The notes under the pieces were generated by a model. That model searched no databases, was not told the origin of the DNA, and saw only the letters and a program-made list of their open reading frames with translations. This document shows, piece after piece, positions 45,945-54,874 of a stretch of 64,000 bases of DNA. A program made the position numbers and the translations under genes. The stretch spans positions 10,979 to 74,978 of the forward strand of contig DALYLQ010000006.1 in assembly GCA_031976225.1 (NCBI GenBank). The letters are read 5' to 3'. Every line of letters starts with the position of its first letter. Positions within the stretch are counted from its first letter, which is position 1. The stretch is from UBA10646 sp003456175. GTDB lineage: Bacteria; Bacteroidota; Bacteroidia; Chitinophagales; Chitinophagaceae.

Positions 45945-47054
45945 TTAAAAGTAATGTACAGGATTGGTACCCGTAGCACTACTAAAAATGGCAGCAAATG
46001 TAGGGAAATTGGCTCGCAAAACCTCGAAAAGCAATTCGGAGGTGAATTGTTCACTCTCGAAATGCCCTACATCGGCTATTATGATTTGACCATCAGCATC
46101 GAAAAATTCATGATATTTTACATCGGCTGTAATATACATATCGGCACCTGCACCAATTGCCCGCTTCGTTAAAAAGCTACCTGCACCACCACAAATGGCC
46201 ACTTTTTGTATGCTTTCACGCACCATTTTAGTATGGCGTACCACAGGCACTTGCAGCACATCTTTAATCCACGCTAATGCTTCAACGGCTGTTTTTGGCT
46301 TTTGCCAACTACCCACCATACCACTACCCACCGCTTGATGCACATTGGCCAGGGGAATAATCTCGTACGCCACTTCTTCATACAAATGCGCTGCACGAAC
46401 GGCGGCTAACACCTTGTTTTGTAAGTGTACAGGTATTATTACTTCTATACGCTGCTCAGCGGCATTGGTACGTTCGCCTTTGTAACCCAATTGTGGGTTA
46501 CTGTGCTCATTACCTTTAAAAGTGCCGTTACCGGCAAATGAAAAACTGCACTCACTGTAATTACCAATATTGCCACCACCGGCTTGCCAAATGGCAGTTT
46601 TCACTNNNNNNNNNNGCTCGGCATGCGAATCGGGAACATAAGTAATAAACTTAGCTAGCAGACCTGCTTTAGGTGCTAGTACAGCAATATCTTGTAACCC
46701 CAATTTGGCTGCAAGCTTAGCATTAACCCCTGTAATTACATTGTCGGCATTGGTATGAATGGCATAAATAGCAATATTGTTTTGTAGTGTGAGCATTACA
46801 GTGCGCTCTACATAATTACTTCCATTTAACCGTTTTAACCCACTAAATACAATGGGGTGATGTGCTATAATAAGATTGCACTGCTTGGCTATAGCTTCTT
46901 CAATAACAGCTTCGGTACAATCGAGTGTGCAGAGAATGCCTGTAACTGTAGTGCTACCGCTACCCAATAACAACCCACAATTATCGTACGACTCTTGGTA
47001 AGGCAATGGTGCCCATGTTTCTAATGCTTTGCAAACTTGTGCTATGGTAATCAT
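45945..47054 (-). CDS. Nif3-like dinuclear metal centre protein
   Basis: 369 residues, YbgI/YqfO type, in which the Nif3 fold is interrupted by a PII-like insertion (about 125-245). Metal-ligand motifs: LIIAHHPIVF near the N-terminus (His pair), YAIHTNADNV, and ITADVKYHEFF plus DVGHFESEQ near the C-terminus. Ten Ns at 46606-46615 interrupt it, but the frame is kept (HAE before, VKTAIWQAGGG after). Function of the family is unclear; some members are reported as GTP cyclohydrolase-like. Ends 33 bases before the zinc-ribbon gene start on the same strand. Confidence 0.92.
   Translation of the reverse strand: MITIAQVCKALETWAPLPYQESYDNCGLLLGSGSTTVTGILCTLDCTEAVIEEAIAKQCNLIIAHHPIVFSGLKRLNGSNYVERTVMLTLQNNIAIYAIHTNADNVITGVNAKLAAKLGLQDIAVLAPKAGLLAKFITYVPDSHAEXXXXVKTAIWQAGGGNIGNYSECSFSFAGNGTFKGNEHSNPQLGYKGERTNAAEQRIEVIIPVHLQNKVLAAVRAAHLYEEVAYEIIPLANVHQAVGSGMVGSWQKPKTAVEALAWIKDVLQVPVVRHTKMVRESIQKVAICGGAGSFLTKRAIGAGADMYITADVKYHEFFDADGQIIIADVGHFESEQFTSELLFEVLRANFPTFAAIFSSATGTNPVHYF
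46606..46615. other. Assembly gap (10 N)
   Basis: Ten undetermined bases inside the Nif3-like gene; flanking residues fit the family and the frame is unchanged across the gap. Confidence 0.95.
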
Positions 47055-47091
47055 GTTGTAAAAATATAACTACCAATTATGTTGGAGCATC

Positions 47092-47099
47092 TAATTTTG
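47092..47099 (+). promoter_or_regulatory. TAATTTTG -7 box 4 nt before an ATG
   Basis: Perfect TAnnTTTG match ending 4 bases before the start codon at 47104. Confidence 0.5.
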
Positions 47100-47103
47100 A
47101 ACC

Positions 47104-47955
47104 ATGCCCACTCCACATTTTTTATGGTATAATGGTACTTTTATTCGTAACGATAAACCTATTGTAAGTGCGAATAATAGAAGCTTTCGCTATGGCGATG
47201 GTTGTTTTGAAACCATGAAAATTATTCGTGGGCAATTAGTAAATGAGGCATTGCATATGCAACGCTTATTTGAAAGCCTTGCATCACTTTCATTTTCGCT
47301 GCCAAGCTTTTTCACACCAACTTATGTGGCACAACAAATCAAACAGTTGGCGCAAAAAAACTACCACACAACATTAGCACGTGTTCGCCTGAACGTTTTT
47401 AGAGGTAACGGCGGTTTGTACGACCCTGAAAACCACTTCCCCAATATGGTAATACAAACCTGGGAACTTAATCCGGCGAACCAACTCCTGAATGAAAATG
47501 GGCTGGTTATAGACATTTACCGTAAGGCACAAAAAACAACCGATACGTTTGCCAATATTAAAAGTAATAACTACCTAGGCTATGCCATGGCAGCTCTGTG
47601 GGCTAAAGAGCAACATTTGAACGATGCTATCATTTTAAATCATAAGAATACCGTTGCCGATACAACCATTGCTAATTTATGGTGTGTTACTGATGGCATA
47701 GTAATAACCCCTCCACTATCCGATGGCGGTGTTAATGGCGTTATGCGGAAGCATTTACTGCAAAGTATTCCAGCGGCGGGGCTTACTTGCCTCGAAAAAA
47801 GTATAACTGATGCCATGCTTGCCAAAGCAGAGGCTGTATTTCTCAGCAATAGCATTTACGGTATTCGATGGGTGCAATCGGTAGGCGATTATAAATACAA
47901 TTGGGGCATTACACCTGTAATACACGAAAGTTGTATTATGCCGGTCTGGCAATAA
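47104..47955 (+). CDS. Class IV aminotransferase (PabC/IlvE-like)
   Basis: 283 residues, PLP fold type IV. Opens FLWYNGTFIRNDKPIVSANN with SFRYGDGCFETMKI, the usual family N-terminus. The catalytic Lys is in ANIKSNNYLGYAMA (about residue 159), and ANLWCVTDGIVITPPLSDGGVNGVMR covers the cofactor-binding end. It could be 4-amino-4-deoxychorismate lyase (folate) or a branched-chain/D-amino-acid aminotransferase; sequence alone does not decide. One 13-mer copy (47515) codes for IYRK. The transcript may be leaderless. Confidence 0.88.
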   Translation: MPTPHFLWYNGTFIRNDKPIVSANNRSFRYGDGCFETMKIIRGQLVNEALHMQRLFESLASLSFSLPSFFTPTYVAQQIKQLAQKNYHTTLARVRLNVFRGNGGLYDPENHFPNMVIQTWELNPANQLLNENGLVIDIYRKAQKTTDTFANIKSNNYLGYAMAALWAKEQHLNDAIILNHKNTVADTTIANLWCVTDGIVITPPLSDGGVNGVMRKHLLQSIPAAGLTCLEKSITDAMLAKAEAVFLSNSIYGIRWVQSVGDYKYNWGITPVIHESCIMPVWQ

Positions 47956-47997
47956 TTGGCACGGTTATTTCACTACTTTTAGCACAACAGAACGTTT

Positions 47998-48675
47998 ATG
48001 AAGCCGCTATTCCTATTATTTAGCAGTATGGTATTGGGTACAGCTATTGTTAACCTTACGGTAAATGCTCCGCAACAGGGAACCCAACAAGCACGACAAA
48101 AGCTTGTTGCTGAAGCCACCGTTGAATTCACGATTACAAGTGATTCGGCGGTTGATGCCAATCTTAAAAACATTTTACAACAAACTACCAAAACCTTATA
48201 CATCAAGGGCTCACAAAGTCGCGTTGATATTTTTGGGCCTGCGTACAAGCAAACTACCATAATAGACGGAAAACAAAATACGGCCACCATTTTTAGAGAA
48301 ATTGGCGATAACAAATTTGTAAGCATTCTTAATACTGCACAATGGAAAGCCTTCAATAGCAAGTACGACGATATGAAAGTTGAGCTCGTAAAAGCAACGA
48401 AGAAAATTCTCAACTACGATTGCTTACAAGCTATTGCCACTTTGAAAGATGGTAGTCAATACACTATTTGGTATGCACCAAACATCTACCCAAGTACAGG
48501 CGAAAACAGTTATCAGTTTAAAGGCGTACCGGGGTTTGTGTTAGAATACGATAGCCAAATGGAAGGTTCACAAAAAAGCACCATTCGATATACCGCTACA
48601 AAAATGAGCTTATTACCGGTACCAACGGCTATGTTCCAGATTTCAACACAAGGCTATCGGTTGTTACAACAATAG
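47998..48675 (+). CDS. Exported GLPGLI/DUF4412-like protein
   Basis: 225 residues, signal-like N-terminus (MKPLFLLFSSMVLGTAIVN) into which an exact 13-mer copy (48054-48066, LTVN) is built. The mature part has the layout of Bacteroidota exported proteins of the GLPGLI/DUF4412 type: KTLYIKGSQSRVDIFG, TIIDGKQNTATIF, KILNYDCLQAIATLKDG, YTIWYAPNIYPSTGE and the near-signature GVPGFVLEYD. Periplasmic or outer-membrane location; function unknown. Confidence 0.75.
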   Translation: MKPLFLLFSSMVLGTAIVNLTVNAPQQGTQQARQKLVAEATVEFTITSDSAVDANLKNILQQTTKTLYIKGSQSRVDIFGPAYKQTTIIDGKQNTATIFREIGDNKFVSILNTAQWKAFNSKYDDMKVELVKATKKILNYDCLQAIATLKDGSQYTIWYAPNIYPSTGENSYQFKGVPGFVLEYDSQMEGSQKSTIRYTATKMSLLPVPTAMFQISTQGYRLLQQ

Positions 48676-48681
48676 ATAATA

Positions 48682-49083
48682 CTAACCCCTATCTTGGCAA
48701 AGCTCCATCAGCACGCCATTCGTGTTTTTAGGATGCACAAAGCAAATCCACTTATTATCGGCTCCGGCCTTAGGCACTGAATTTAACAAAGTGTATCCTG
48801 CTGCTTTCAAACGCTCCATTTCGGCTTTAATATCTGTAACAGCATAGGCAATATGGTGCAGGCCCTCACCACGTTTTTCGATAAACTTGGCAATAACGCC
48901 TTCGGGAGTTGTACTTTGTAATAACTCAATTTTATTGATGCCTGTTGCAAAAAATGCAGTTTCAACACCTTCACTAGCCACCAACTCACATTTGTAGCAA
49001 GGTGTGTTTAAAAGTTGTTCATAAAGGGGAATGGCAGTTGTTAAATCTTTAACAGCTATACCAATATGCTCAATATGTTCCAT
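48682..49083 (-). CDS. mce: Methylmalonyl-CoA epimerase
   Basis: Converts (R)- and (S)-methylmalonyl-CoA between each other in the propionate/succinate route. 133 residues of glyoxalase fold: MEHIEHIGIAVKDL, ATGINKIELLQSTTPE, GEGLHHIAYAV and VLMELCQ supply the metal ligands (His, His/Gln, His, Glu). The start at 49083 (MEHIEHIGIAV) fits the family; an ATG two codons earlier (49089) is equally possible. Methylmalonyl-CoA mutase is not in the window. Confidence 0.93.
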   Translation of the reverse strand: MEHIEHIGIAVKDLTTAIPLYEQLLNTPCYKCELVASEGVETAFFATGINKIELLQSTTPEGVIAKFIEKRGEGLHHIAYAVTDIKAEMERLKAAGYTLLNSVPKAGADNKWICFVHPKNTNGVLMELCQDRG

Positions 49084-49156
49084 GATCATCGCTTTTGAAT
49101 ATGGGAAAATAGAGGCTTTCAATAAGCCTAACCGCAGCAAAATTCATTGTTTGACT

Positions 49157-49164
49157 TAGTTTTG
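49157..49164 (+). promoter_or_regulatory. TAGTTTTG -7 box for iscS
   Basis: Perfect TAnnTTTG match, 33 bases before the chosen iscS ATG at 49198. Confidence 0.35.
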
Positions 49165-49197
49165 CAACATAATATACCGAAAACCATCTTAATTATT

Positions 49198-50415
49198 ATG
49201 CTAAGTTTACCGATTTATTTAGATAACAACGCTACTACGCCAATGGATCCGCGGGTATTGGAAGCTATGATTCCATACTTTACCCAACAATTTGGCAATG
49301 CTGCAAGCCGTAACCACCCATTTGGTTGGCAAGCAGAAGAAGCGGTTGATTATGCACGTGAGCAAGTAGCCAAGTTAATTGGTGCCGATGCGAAAGAAAT
49401 CATCTTCACTAGCGGCGCTACCGAAGGCGACAACCTTGGCATTAAAGGTGTATTTGAAATGTATGCTAGCAAGGGCAACCATATTATTACATGCACCACA
49501 GAACATAAAGCTGTACTTGATACTTGCAAGCACCTTGAAAAGCTAGGTGCAGAAATTACTTACCTTCCGGTAAAAGCCGATGGCCTTATAGATTTAGCCG
49601 AACTTGAAGCAGCCATGAAGCCTACTACGATTTTAGTGGCTATTATGTATGCTAACAATGAAATTGGCGTTGTACAACCCGTACGTGAAATCAGTGCTAT
49701 TGCTAAAAAACATGGTGCATTATTTTTTACTGATGGCACACAGGCTGTAGGTAAAATTCCAGTAGACGTTCAAAAAGATGGTATCGACATCATGGCATTT
49801 ACAGCCCACAAGATGTATGGCCCTAAGGGTGTTGGTGCATTGTATGTTCGTCGTAAAAACCCACGTGTTAAAGTTACCGCCCAAATGGATGGTGGCGGCC
49901 ACGAACGTGGCATGCGTAGTGGCACATTAAACGTACCGGGTATTGTTGGTTTCGGTAAAGCTTGTGAATTATGCCGTACCGAAATGGAAGCCGATACAGC
50001 TCGTATTGTAAAACTACGCGACAAGCTAGAAAACGCTTTATTACAAATTGAAGAAAGCTACTTGAACGGTCATAAAGATTACCGCTTACCACACGTAACC
50101 AACATTTCTTTCAAATATGTTGAAGGTGAAGGCTTACTTATGGGCTTTAACAAGAATATCGCTTTAAGTTCAGGTTCGGCATGTACGAGTGCCTCGCTAG
50201 AACCAAGCTATGTTTTAAAGGCACTTGGCTTAGGCGATGATTTAGCACATAGTAGCCTACGCTTTGGCTTAAGCCGCTTTACCACAGAAGAAGAAATTGA
50301 TTATACGATTGAGCAAATCACTAACACAGTATTGAAATTACGTGAAATGAGCCCGCTTTGGGAAATGTTCAAAGAAGGTATCGATTTAGATTCTGTGGCT
50401 TGGGTACACCATTAA
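49198..50415 (+). CDS. iscS: Cysteine desulfurase IscS
   Basis: PLP enzyme that takes sulfur from cysteine for Fe-S clusters and tRNA thiolation. 405 residues from the ATG at 49198 (MLSLPIYLDNNATTP), the family's usual start; the frame extends 17 codons upstream. Seen: TSGATEGDNLGIKG, CTTEHKAVLD, ANNEIGVVQP, PLP-Lys in AFTAHKMYGPKG (about residue 204), and the active Cys in SSGSACTSASLEPS (about 328). First gene of an iscS-iscU-iscA set; no iscR, hscA/B or fdx adjoins it. Confidence 0.97.
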   Translation: MLSLPIYLDNNATTPMDPRVLEAMIPYFTQQFGNAASRNHPFGWQAEEAVDYAREQVAKLIGADAKEIIFTSGATEGDNLGIKGVFEMYASKGNHIITCTTEHKAVLDTCKHLEKLGAEITYLPVKADGLIDLAELEAAMKPTTILVAIMYANNEIGVVQPVREISAIAKKHGALFFTDGTQAVGKIPVDVQKDGIDIMAFTAHKMYGPKGVGALYVRRKNPRVKVTAQMDGGGHERGMRSGTLNVPGIVGFGKACELCRTEMEADTARIVKLRDKLENALLQIEESYLNGHKDYRLPHVTNISFKYVEGEGLLMGFNKNIALSSGSACTSASLEPSYVLKALGLGDDLAHSSLRFGLSRFTTEEEIDYTIEQITNTVLKLREMSPLWEMFKEGIDLDSVAWVHH

Positions 50416-50471
50416 TATAGTACCGCTTTACCAATAACCAAATTGATTTAAAAACAATAAACACAATAAAT

Positions 50472-50891
50472 ATGGCTTACTCAGATAAAGTAATTGATCA
50501 TTACCAAAATCCTAAAAACGTTGGAACGCTTGACAAAGCAAAGAAAAACGTTGGTACTGGTTTAGTAGGTGCACCTGAATGTGGCGACGTAATGCGTTTG
50601 CAAATTGAGGTTGATGAAACTACAGGTACCATCACTGATGCCAAATTCAAAACATTCGGTTGCGGTTCTGCTATCGCTAGCAGTAGCCTTGCTACAGAAT
50701 GGTTAAAAGGCAAAACAGTAGATCAGGCATTGAATATTGACAATATGGAGATTGTAGAAGAATTAAACCTACCTCCGGTTAAAATTCACTGCTCTGTACT
50801 AGCTGAAGATGCCATTAAGGCAGCCATCAACGATTATCGTGTTAAAAATGGCTTAGAAGCATTACAGTTCGAAGAAAAAGGCGTGCATTAA
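50472..50891 (+). CDS. iscU: Fe-S cluster scaffold IscU
   Basis: 139 residues. Scaffold on which the nascent Fe-S cluster is built by IscS. Start MAYSDKVIDHYQNPKNVG and three conserved cysteines are present: GAPECGDVMR, TFGCGSAIASSS and IHCSVLAEDAI, with the LPPVK chaperone motif preceding the third. It begins 56 bases after iscS on the same strand. Confidence 0.98.
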   Translation: MAYSDKVIDHYQNPKNVGTLDKAKKNVGTGLVGAPECGDVMRLQIEVDETTGTITDAKFKTFGCGSAIASSSLATEWLKGKTVDQALNIDNMEIVEELNLPPVKIHCSVLAEDAIKAAINDYRVKNGLEALQFEEKGVH

Positions 50892-50946
50892 TTTACGAAA
50901 GTAGATTTGGCACTATTTTCTCTCACAAGTATTTAAATTGAAGGTT

Positions 50947-51297
50947 ATGGTAGCAACTGAGAATAGCATTTACGTAAGTGAAAAAGCAAAAGCAAAGGTG
51001 TTGCAATTAATGAACGATGCTGGCATTGCTGATGACCCAACTTATTTCTTAAGAGTTGGCGTAGTTGGCGGTGGTTGTAGCGGATTAAGCTACAAGCTAG
51101 ATTTCGATAATGAGCAAAAACCTATGGACCAAGTATTTGAAGATAATGGCGTTAAAATTGTTACCGACCTCAAAAGTTTTTTATACTTGGTGAATACAGA
51201 ATTAGATTTCAGCGACGGGCTTAATGGCAAAGGTTTTTACTTCAACAACCCTAATGCAAGCAGAAGCTGCGGTTGTGGAGAAAGCTTTGCGGTGTAA
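50947..51297 (+). CDS. iscA: A-type Fe-S carrier (IscA/ErpA family)
   Basis: 116 residues from the ATG at 50947 (MVATENSIYVSEKAKAK), preferred over an upstream TTG at 50938. It has the three A-type cysteines: GGGCSGLSY and the C-terminal SCGCGESF. Carries Fe-S clusters from IscU to target proteins; whether it is IscA or ErpA cannot be told. 55 bases after iscU; third gene of the set. Confidence 0.95.
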   Translation: MVATENSIYVSEKAKAKVLQLMNDAGIADDPTYFLRVGVVGGGCSGLSYKLDFDNEQKPMDQVFEDNGVKIVTDLKSFLYLVNTELDFSDGLNGKGFYFNNPNASRSCGCGESFAV

Positions 51298-51391
51298 CCC
51301 TTATACTTTTTTTTAACATTTTACAAGCGACATACGATGCATTCGTATGTCGCTTGTTCGTTTTAAAAAGGTTATTTGCAACAGCTTCACG

Positions 51392-51399
51392 TATTTTTG
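51392..51399 (+). promoter_or_regulatory. TATTTTTG -7 box 4 nt before the gldF ATG
   Basis: Perfect TAnnTTTG match ending 4 bases before the gldF start codon at 51404. A TTG at 51376-51378 is only 13 bases upstream. Confidence 0.5.
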
Positions 51400-51403
51400 A
51401 CCC

Positions 51404-52126
51404 ATGCTCGAAATTTGCAAAAAAGAATGGCAGCAATTTTTTGGTAGCCTTACCGGCTATTTGGCCATCATTATCTTTCTACTTATTAATAGCCTTATTC
51501 TATTTGTTTTTCCCGACACTAGCATTTTGCAATTTGGCTATGCAACCTTACAAGGTTTTTTTACTAACGTGGTTTGGGTGTTATTATTTTTAGTACCAGT
51601 TATTACCATGCGTAGCATGGCCGATGAACTAAAAACAGGCACTTTCGAATTATTAGCCACACTGCCGCTTAGTAACTGGCACATTGTTTTGGGCAAATTC
51701 TTTGGTTGCTTGTTAGTAGCTACAACGGCTTTAATACCAACTATTGTATACGCTATTAGTGTGCAACAGTTAAGTGCTACAGGAGGTATTGATATTGGCG
51801 GCACTATTGGTAGTTATGTTGGCTTATGGTTACTCACAGCAGCATTCACCGCTATTGGCATTGCAGCTAGTAGTTACACCAACAATACTGTTGTGGCTTT
51901 TGTTATAGCAGCTTTCGCGAGTTTTATTGTTTTCAGTGGCTTTACTGCCATTAGCAAGCTATCTTTTGTTGCAGCTATTGCCTATTATATTGAATTATTA
52001 GGCATACAATTTCATTACCAAAGCTTAAGTAGGGGCGTAATAGACACTCGTGATGTTATTTATTTTCTGGCACTCATTTTTCTTTGCTTGAGCATTACTA
52101 AACAAAATTTAGAACAACGTTCCTAG
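51404..52126 (+). CDS. gldF: Gliding motility ABC transporter permease GldF
   Basis: 240 residues, ABC-2 type permease with six membrane helices. Begins MLEICKKEWQQFFGSLTGYL; contains LVPVITMRSMADELKTGTFELLATLPLS, typical of the GldF/NosY-like group. Paired with GldG immediately downstream (4 bases). GldA, the ATPase, is usually encoded elsewhere and is not here. In Flavobacterium these proteins are needed for gliding, but GldAFG homologues also occur in non-gliders. Confidence 0.93.
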   Translation: MLEICKKEWQQFFGSLTGYLAIIIFLLINSLILFVFPDTSILQFGYATLQGFFTNVVWVLLFLVPVITMRSMADELKTGTFELLATLPLSNWHIVLGKFFGCLLVATTALIPTIVYAISVQQLSATGGIDIGGTIGSYVGLWLLTAAFTAIGIAASSYTNNTVVAFVIAAFASFIVFSGFTAISKLSFVAAIAYYIELLGIQFHYQSLSRGVIDTRDVIYFLALIFLCLSITKQNLEQRS

Positions 52127-52130
52127 CCTT

Positions 52131-53876
52131 ATGCTTCGTAATAAAAAATACAACTTACTCATTACTACACTAGGTTGCATTGCAGCTATACTGCTGGCAC
52201 AACAATGGCATTACAGAGCCGATGTTACTGCCGAAAAACGTTTTACCATTACGGCTGCAACTGAAAACTTAATCGATAGCATAACAGAACCTATTCATAT
52301 CAAAGTTTTGTTGAATGGCAACTTGCCAGCCGATTACAAGAAGTTAGCTATTGCAACTACTGATTTGTTAGAAGAATTTTCGGCTCGTAGCAATAGAAAA
52401 ATAACAGTTAGCTACGAAACACCGGGCGAAGGCCTTAACGATACTACAAAATACCAATTGTTCGACAGCCTTCAACGCATGGGTGTGGTATTTGAACGAA
52501 GCAGCGAAATAGTAGCCAACGATAATAAGAATACAGAACAACTCATTACTCCATCGGCCATTGTAAGCGATGCCAATGGTAAAGCTATTACGGTAGATCT
52601 TCGCAGTAGCAAAAAGGTATTCAAGCAATATAATATTTTAACAGATATACCTGAAGAAGATAAAGAAGCAACTCGCAACGCCGCCGAAGCACTATTAGAA
52701 TTCAAATTTGCCAACGCAATAGATAAGCTCACCAGAAAACGAGTACCTACCATAGCTTATGTAGTAGGTAATGGCCAGCCAATAGACCTTACGGTAAATG
52801 ACCTAGGCGAAAGCTTACGCAACGATTATCGCTTAGCCATCTTCGATCTTAAAAAAGGCTATCCGCAAGCCAATCAAATTGATGCATTATTAATAGTAAA
52901 GCCAACACAACCCTTTACTGATGAAGACAAGCTAAAACTCGATCAATACGTAATGAACGGAGGCAATATTATTTGGTGTGTAGATAAGGTATATGCCGAG
53001 TTAGATAGTCTCATGCGTAGCCAAGCCGATTTTGTTGCCTTTGATCGTAATTTAAATATCGACGATTTATTGTTCAAACAAGGCGTACGCATCAACAACG
53101 ATTTAGTGCAAGATTTAAACTGTAGCAAAATTCCTTTGATTATTGGATACAACCCAGATAATAGTCCACGCATGCAACGCATCCCATGGCCCTATTATCC
53201 TTTTGTGAGTGGCTTAGGTAATAATGCTATTACTAAAAATCTAGATCGTGTATTACCAATATTCCCCGGTAGTATCGATACTGTTAAAGCACCCAATATT
53301 CAAAAAACCATTTTACTTGCTACAGATACCAATAGCAAGCGAGTAGCTAGCCCTGCGCTAGTTACGCTTAACAATATTCGCAGCGAGAACGATTTTTTAC
53401 AATTCAACAAAAGTTATGTTCCTATTGCAGTGCTTTGTGAAGGTAATTTTAGTTCATTGTATGCCAACCGAATTTCGGCGGCCTTAAAAGATAGTGTGCA
53501 GGCTGCTACCGGCTTACCATTTACCGTAAGGGCCAACCAACCATCTAAACAAATTTTTATTGCCGATGCCGATGTAGTAACCAACGTTGTCACAAAAACC
53601 GATGGTCCGCTTGAAATGGGCATGCTACCTTTTGAAGCCTATCGTTTCGCCAACAGAGAATTTTTATTAAACTGTGTTGATTATTTAGTGAGTGAGCGGC
53701 CACTGTACGAAGCTCGTAACAAAGAACTACAGTTACGATTACTAGATAAAGAAAAACTAAACAACAACAGTAGCTTTTGGCAATTAATAAACACCTTAAT
53801 TCCGATACTACTTGTACTATTGTTCGGTGTTAGTTTTAATAGCTTACGCAAAAGAAAATACGCTACTACGCAATAA
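52131..53876 (+). CDS. gldG: Gliding motility-associated protein GldG
   Basis: 581 residues: N-terminal helix (ITTLGCIAAILLAQQWHYR), large periplasmic part (IHIKVLLNGNLPADYKKL, PTIAYVVGNGQPIDL, QYVMNGGNIIWCVDKVYAEL), and C-terminal helix (LINTLIPILLVLLFGVSF). Auxiliary component working with GldF. Two exact 13-mer copies lie in the periplasmic part (52787 coding for LTVN, 53519 coding for FTVR). The gene follows gldF by 4 bases and precedes terC by 9. Confidence 0.93.
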   Translation: MLRNKKYNLLITTLGCIAAILLAQQWHYRADVTAEKRFTITAATENLIDSITEPIHIKVLLNGNLPADYKKLAIATTDLLEEFSARSNRKITVSYETPGEGLNDTTKYQLFDSLQRMGVVFERSSEIVANDNKNTEQLITPSAIVSDANGKAITVDLRSSKKVFKQYNILTDIPEEDKEATRNAAEALLEFKFANAIDKLTRKRVPTIAYVVGNGQPIDLTVNDLGESLRNDYRLAIFDLKKGYPQANQIDALLIVKPTQPFTDEDKLKLDQYVMNGGNIIWCVDKVYAELDSLMRSQADFVAFDRNLNIDDLLFKQGVRINNDLVQDLNCSKIPLIIGYNPDNSPRMQRIPWPYYPFVSGLGNNAITKNLDRVLPIFPGSIDTVKAPNIQKTILLATDTNSKRVASPALVTLNNIRSENDFLQFNKSYVPIAVLCEGNFSSLYANRISAALKDSVQAATGLPFTVRANQPSKQIFIADADVVTNVVTKTDGPLEMGMLPFEAYRFANREFLLNCVDYLVSERPLYEARNKELQLRLLDKEKLNNNSSFWQLINTLIPILLVLLFGVSFNSLRKRKYATTQ

Positions 53877-53885
53877 CAAATATTT

Positions 53886-54866
53886 ATGACCAAAGACCAA
53901 ATTGTATACCTCGTATTCGGTATTGTACTTGTACTTGCACTACTGCTAGACTTAGTAATTCTCAACAAGAAAGATAAAATTACCACCATGCGACAAGCAT
54001 TGATTCAAACCCTTTTTTGGGTTGGTCTTGCTTTGAGCTTCGGTATATTCATTTATTTTGAAGAAGGCGAAAAAGGCCCTACCATGGCATTAGAATACAT
54101 CAGTGCCTACCTGATGGAATGGAGCCTAAGTGTAGATAATATTTTTGTGTTCATTCTCATATTTACGTCCTTTAATGTAAAAGAAAAGCACTACGGCCGA
54201 GTGCTATTAATTGGCATTTTAATGGCCATTATTTTCAGGGCATTATTTATAACCGTAGGGGTTGCATTGGTAGATAAATTTCATTGGGTATTGTATTTGT
54301 TTGGCGTTTTCTTAGTGTACACAGGCTATCATATGTTCACCACGAACGACGATGAAGCTTTTGAACCACACGATAGCAAAGTGTACAAGTTCTTGAATAA
54401 ATTTTTGCCACTAGCCCCACACGATGGCGATGGCAAGTATGTTGTACGCGATGCTAAAGGCAAGCCACAGTACACTACACTATTTGTAGTAGTAGTAATG
54501 TTAGCTGCTATCGACTTGGTTTTTGCACTCGATAGCATTCCGGCTGTAATGGGTATTAGTCGCGAAAAGCTGGTAATTTATACCAGTAATATTTTTGCTG
54601 TATTAGGCCTACGTTCTTTGTTTTTCTTATTACGTGGCGCTGTAAGCAAGTTCGATTTTCTACAACAAGGTATTGCCATTGTATTGGTATTCATTGGTAT
54701 TAAAATGCTTGCAGAACATTGGATTAACGAGTGGATTCCGAGTAAAGGCATACAAGTAACCATTAGCCTTGGTATGATTTTGCTTTGCATCGGAGGTTCT
54801 ATCGTATACTCCATTTATCACAAGAAAAAGTACGTACCACACGATGTAGATGACAATACATTATAA
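53886..54866 (+). CDS. TerC-family membrane protein (Alx-like)
   Basis: 326 residues with about eight membrane helices. Key acidic motifs of the family are EWSLSVDNIFVFILI (about residue 78) and AAIDLVFALDSIPAVMGIS (about 207), with the LRSLFFLLRGAVSKF segment. TerC/Alx proteins move or are linked to Mn2+ homeostasis and tellurite/metal stress. Placed 9 bases after gldG and 8 before murF-alr, so probably co-transcribed, without an obvious functional reason. Confidence 0.92.
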   Translation: MTKDQIVYLVFGIVLVLALLLDLVILNKKDKITTMRQALIQTLFWVGLALSFGIFIYFEEGEKGPTMALEYISAYLMEWSLSVDNIFVFILIFTSFNVKEKHYGRVLLIGILMAIIFRALFITVGVALVDKFHWVLYLFGVFLVYTGYHMFTTNDDEAFEPHDSKVYKFLNKFLPLAPHDGDGKYVVRDAKGKPQYTTLFVVVVMLAAIDLVFALDSIPAVMGISREKLVIYTSNIFAVLGLRSLFFLLRGAVSKFDFLQQGIAIVLVFIGIKMLAEHWINEWIPSKGIQVTISLGMILLCIGGSIVYSIYHKKKYVPHDVDDNTL

Positions 54867-54874
54867 ATCTGCCA

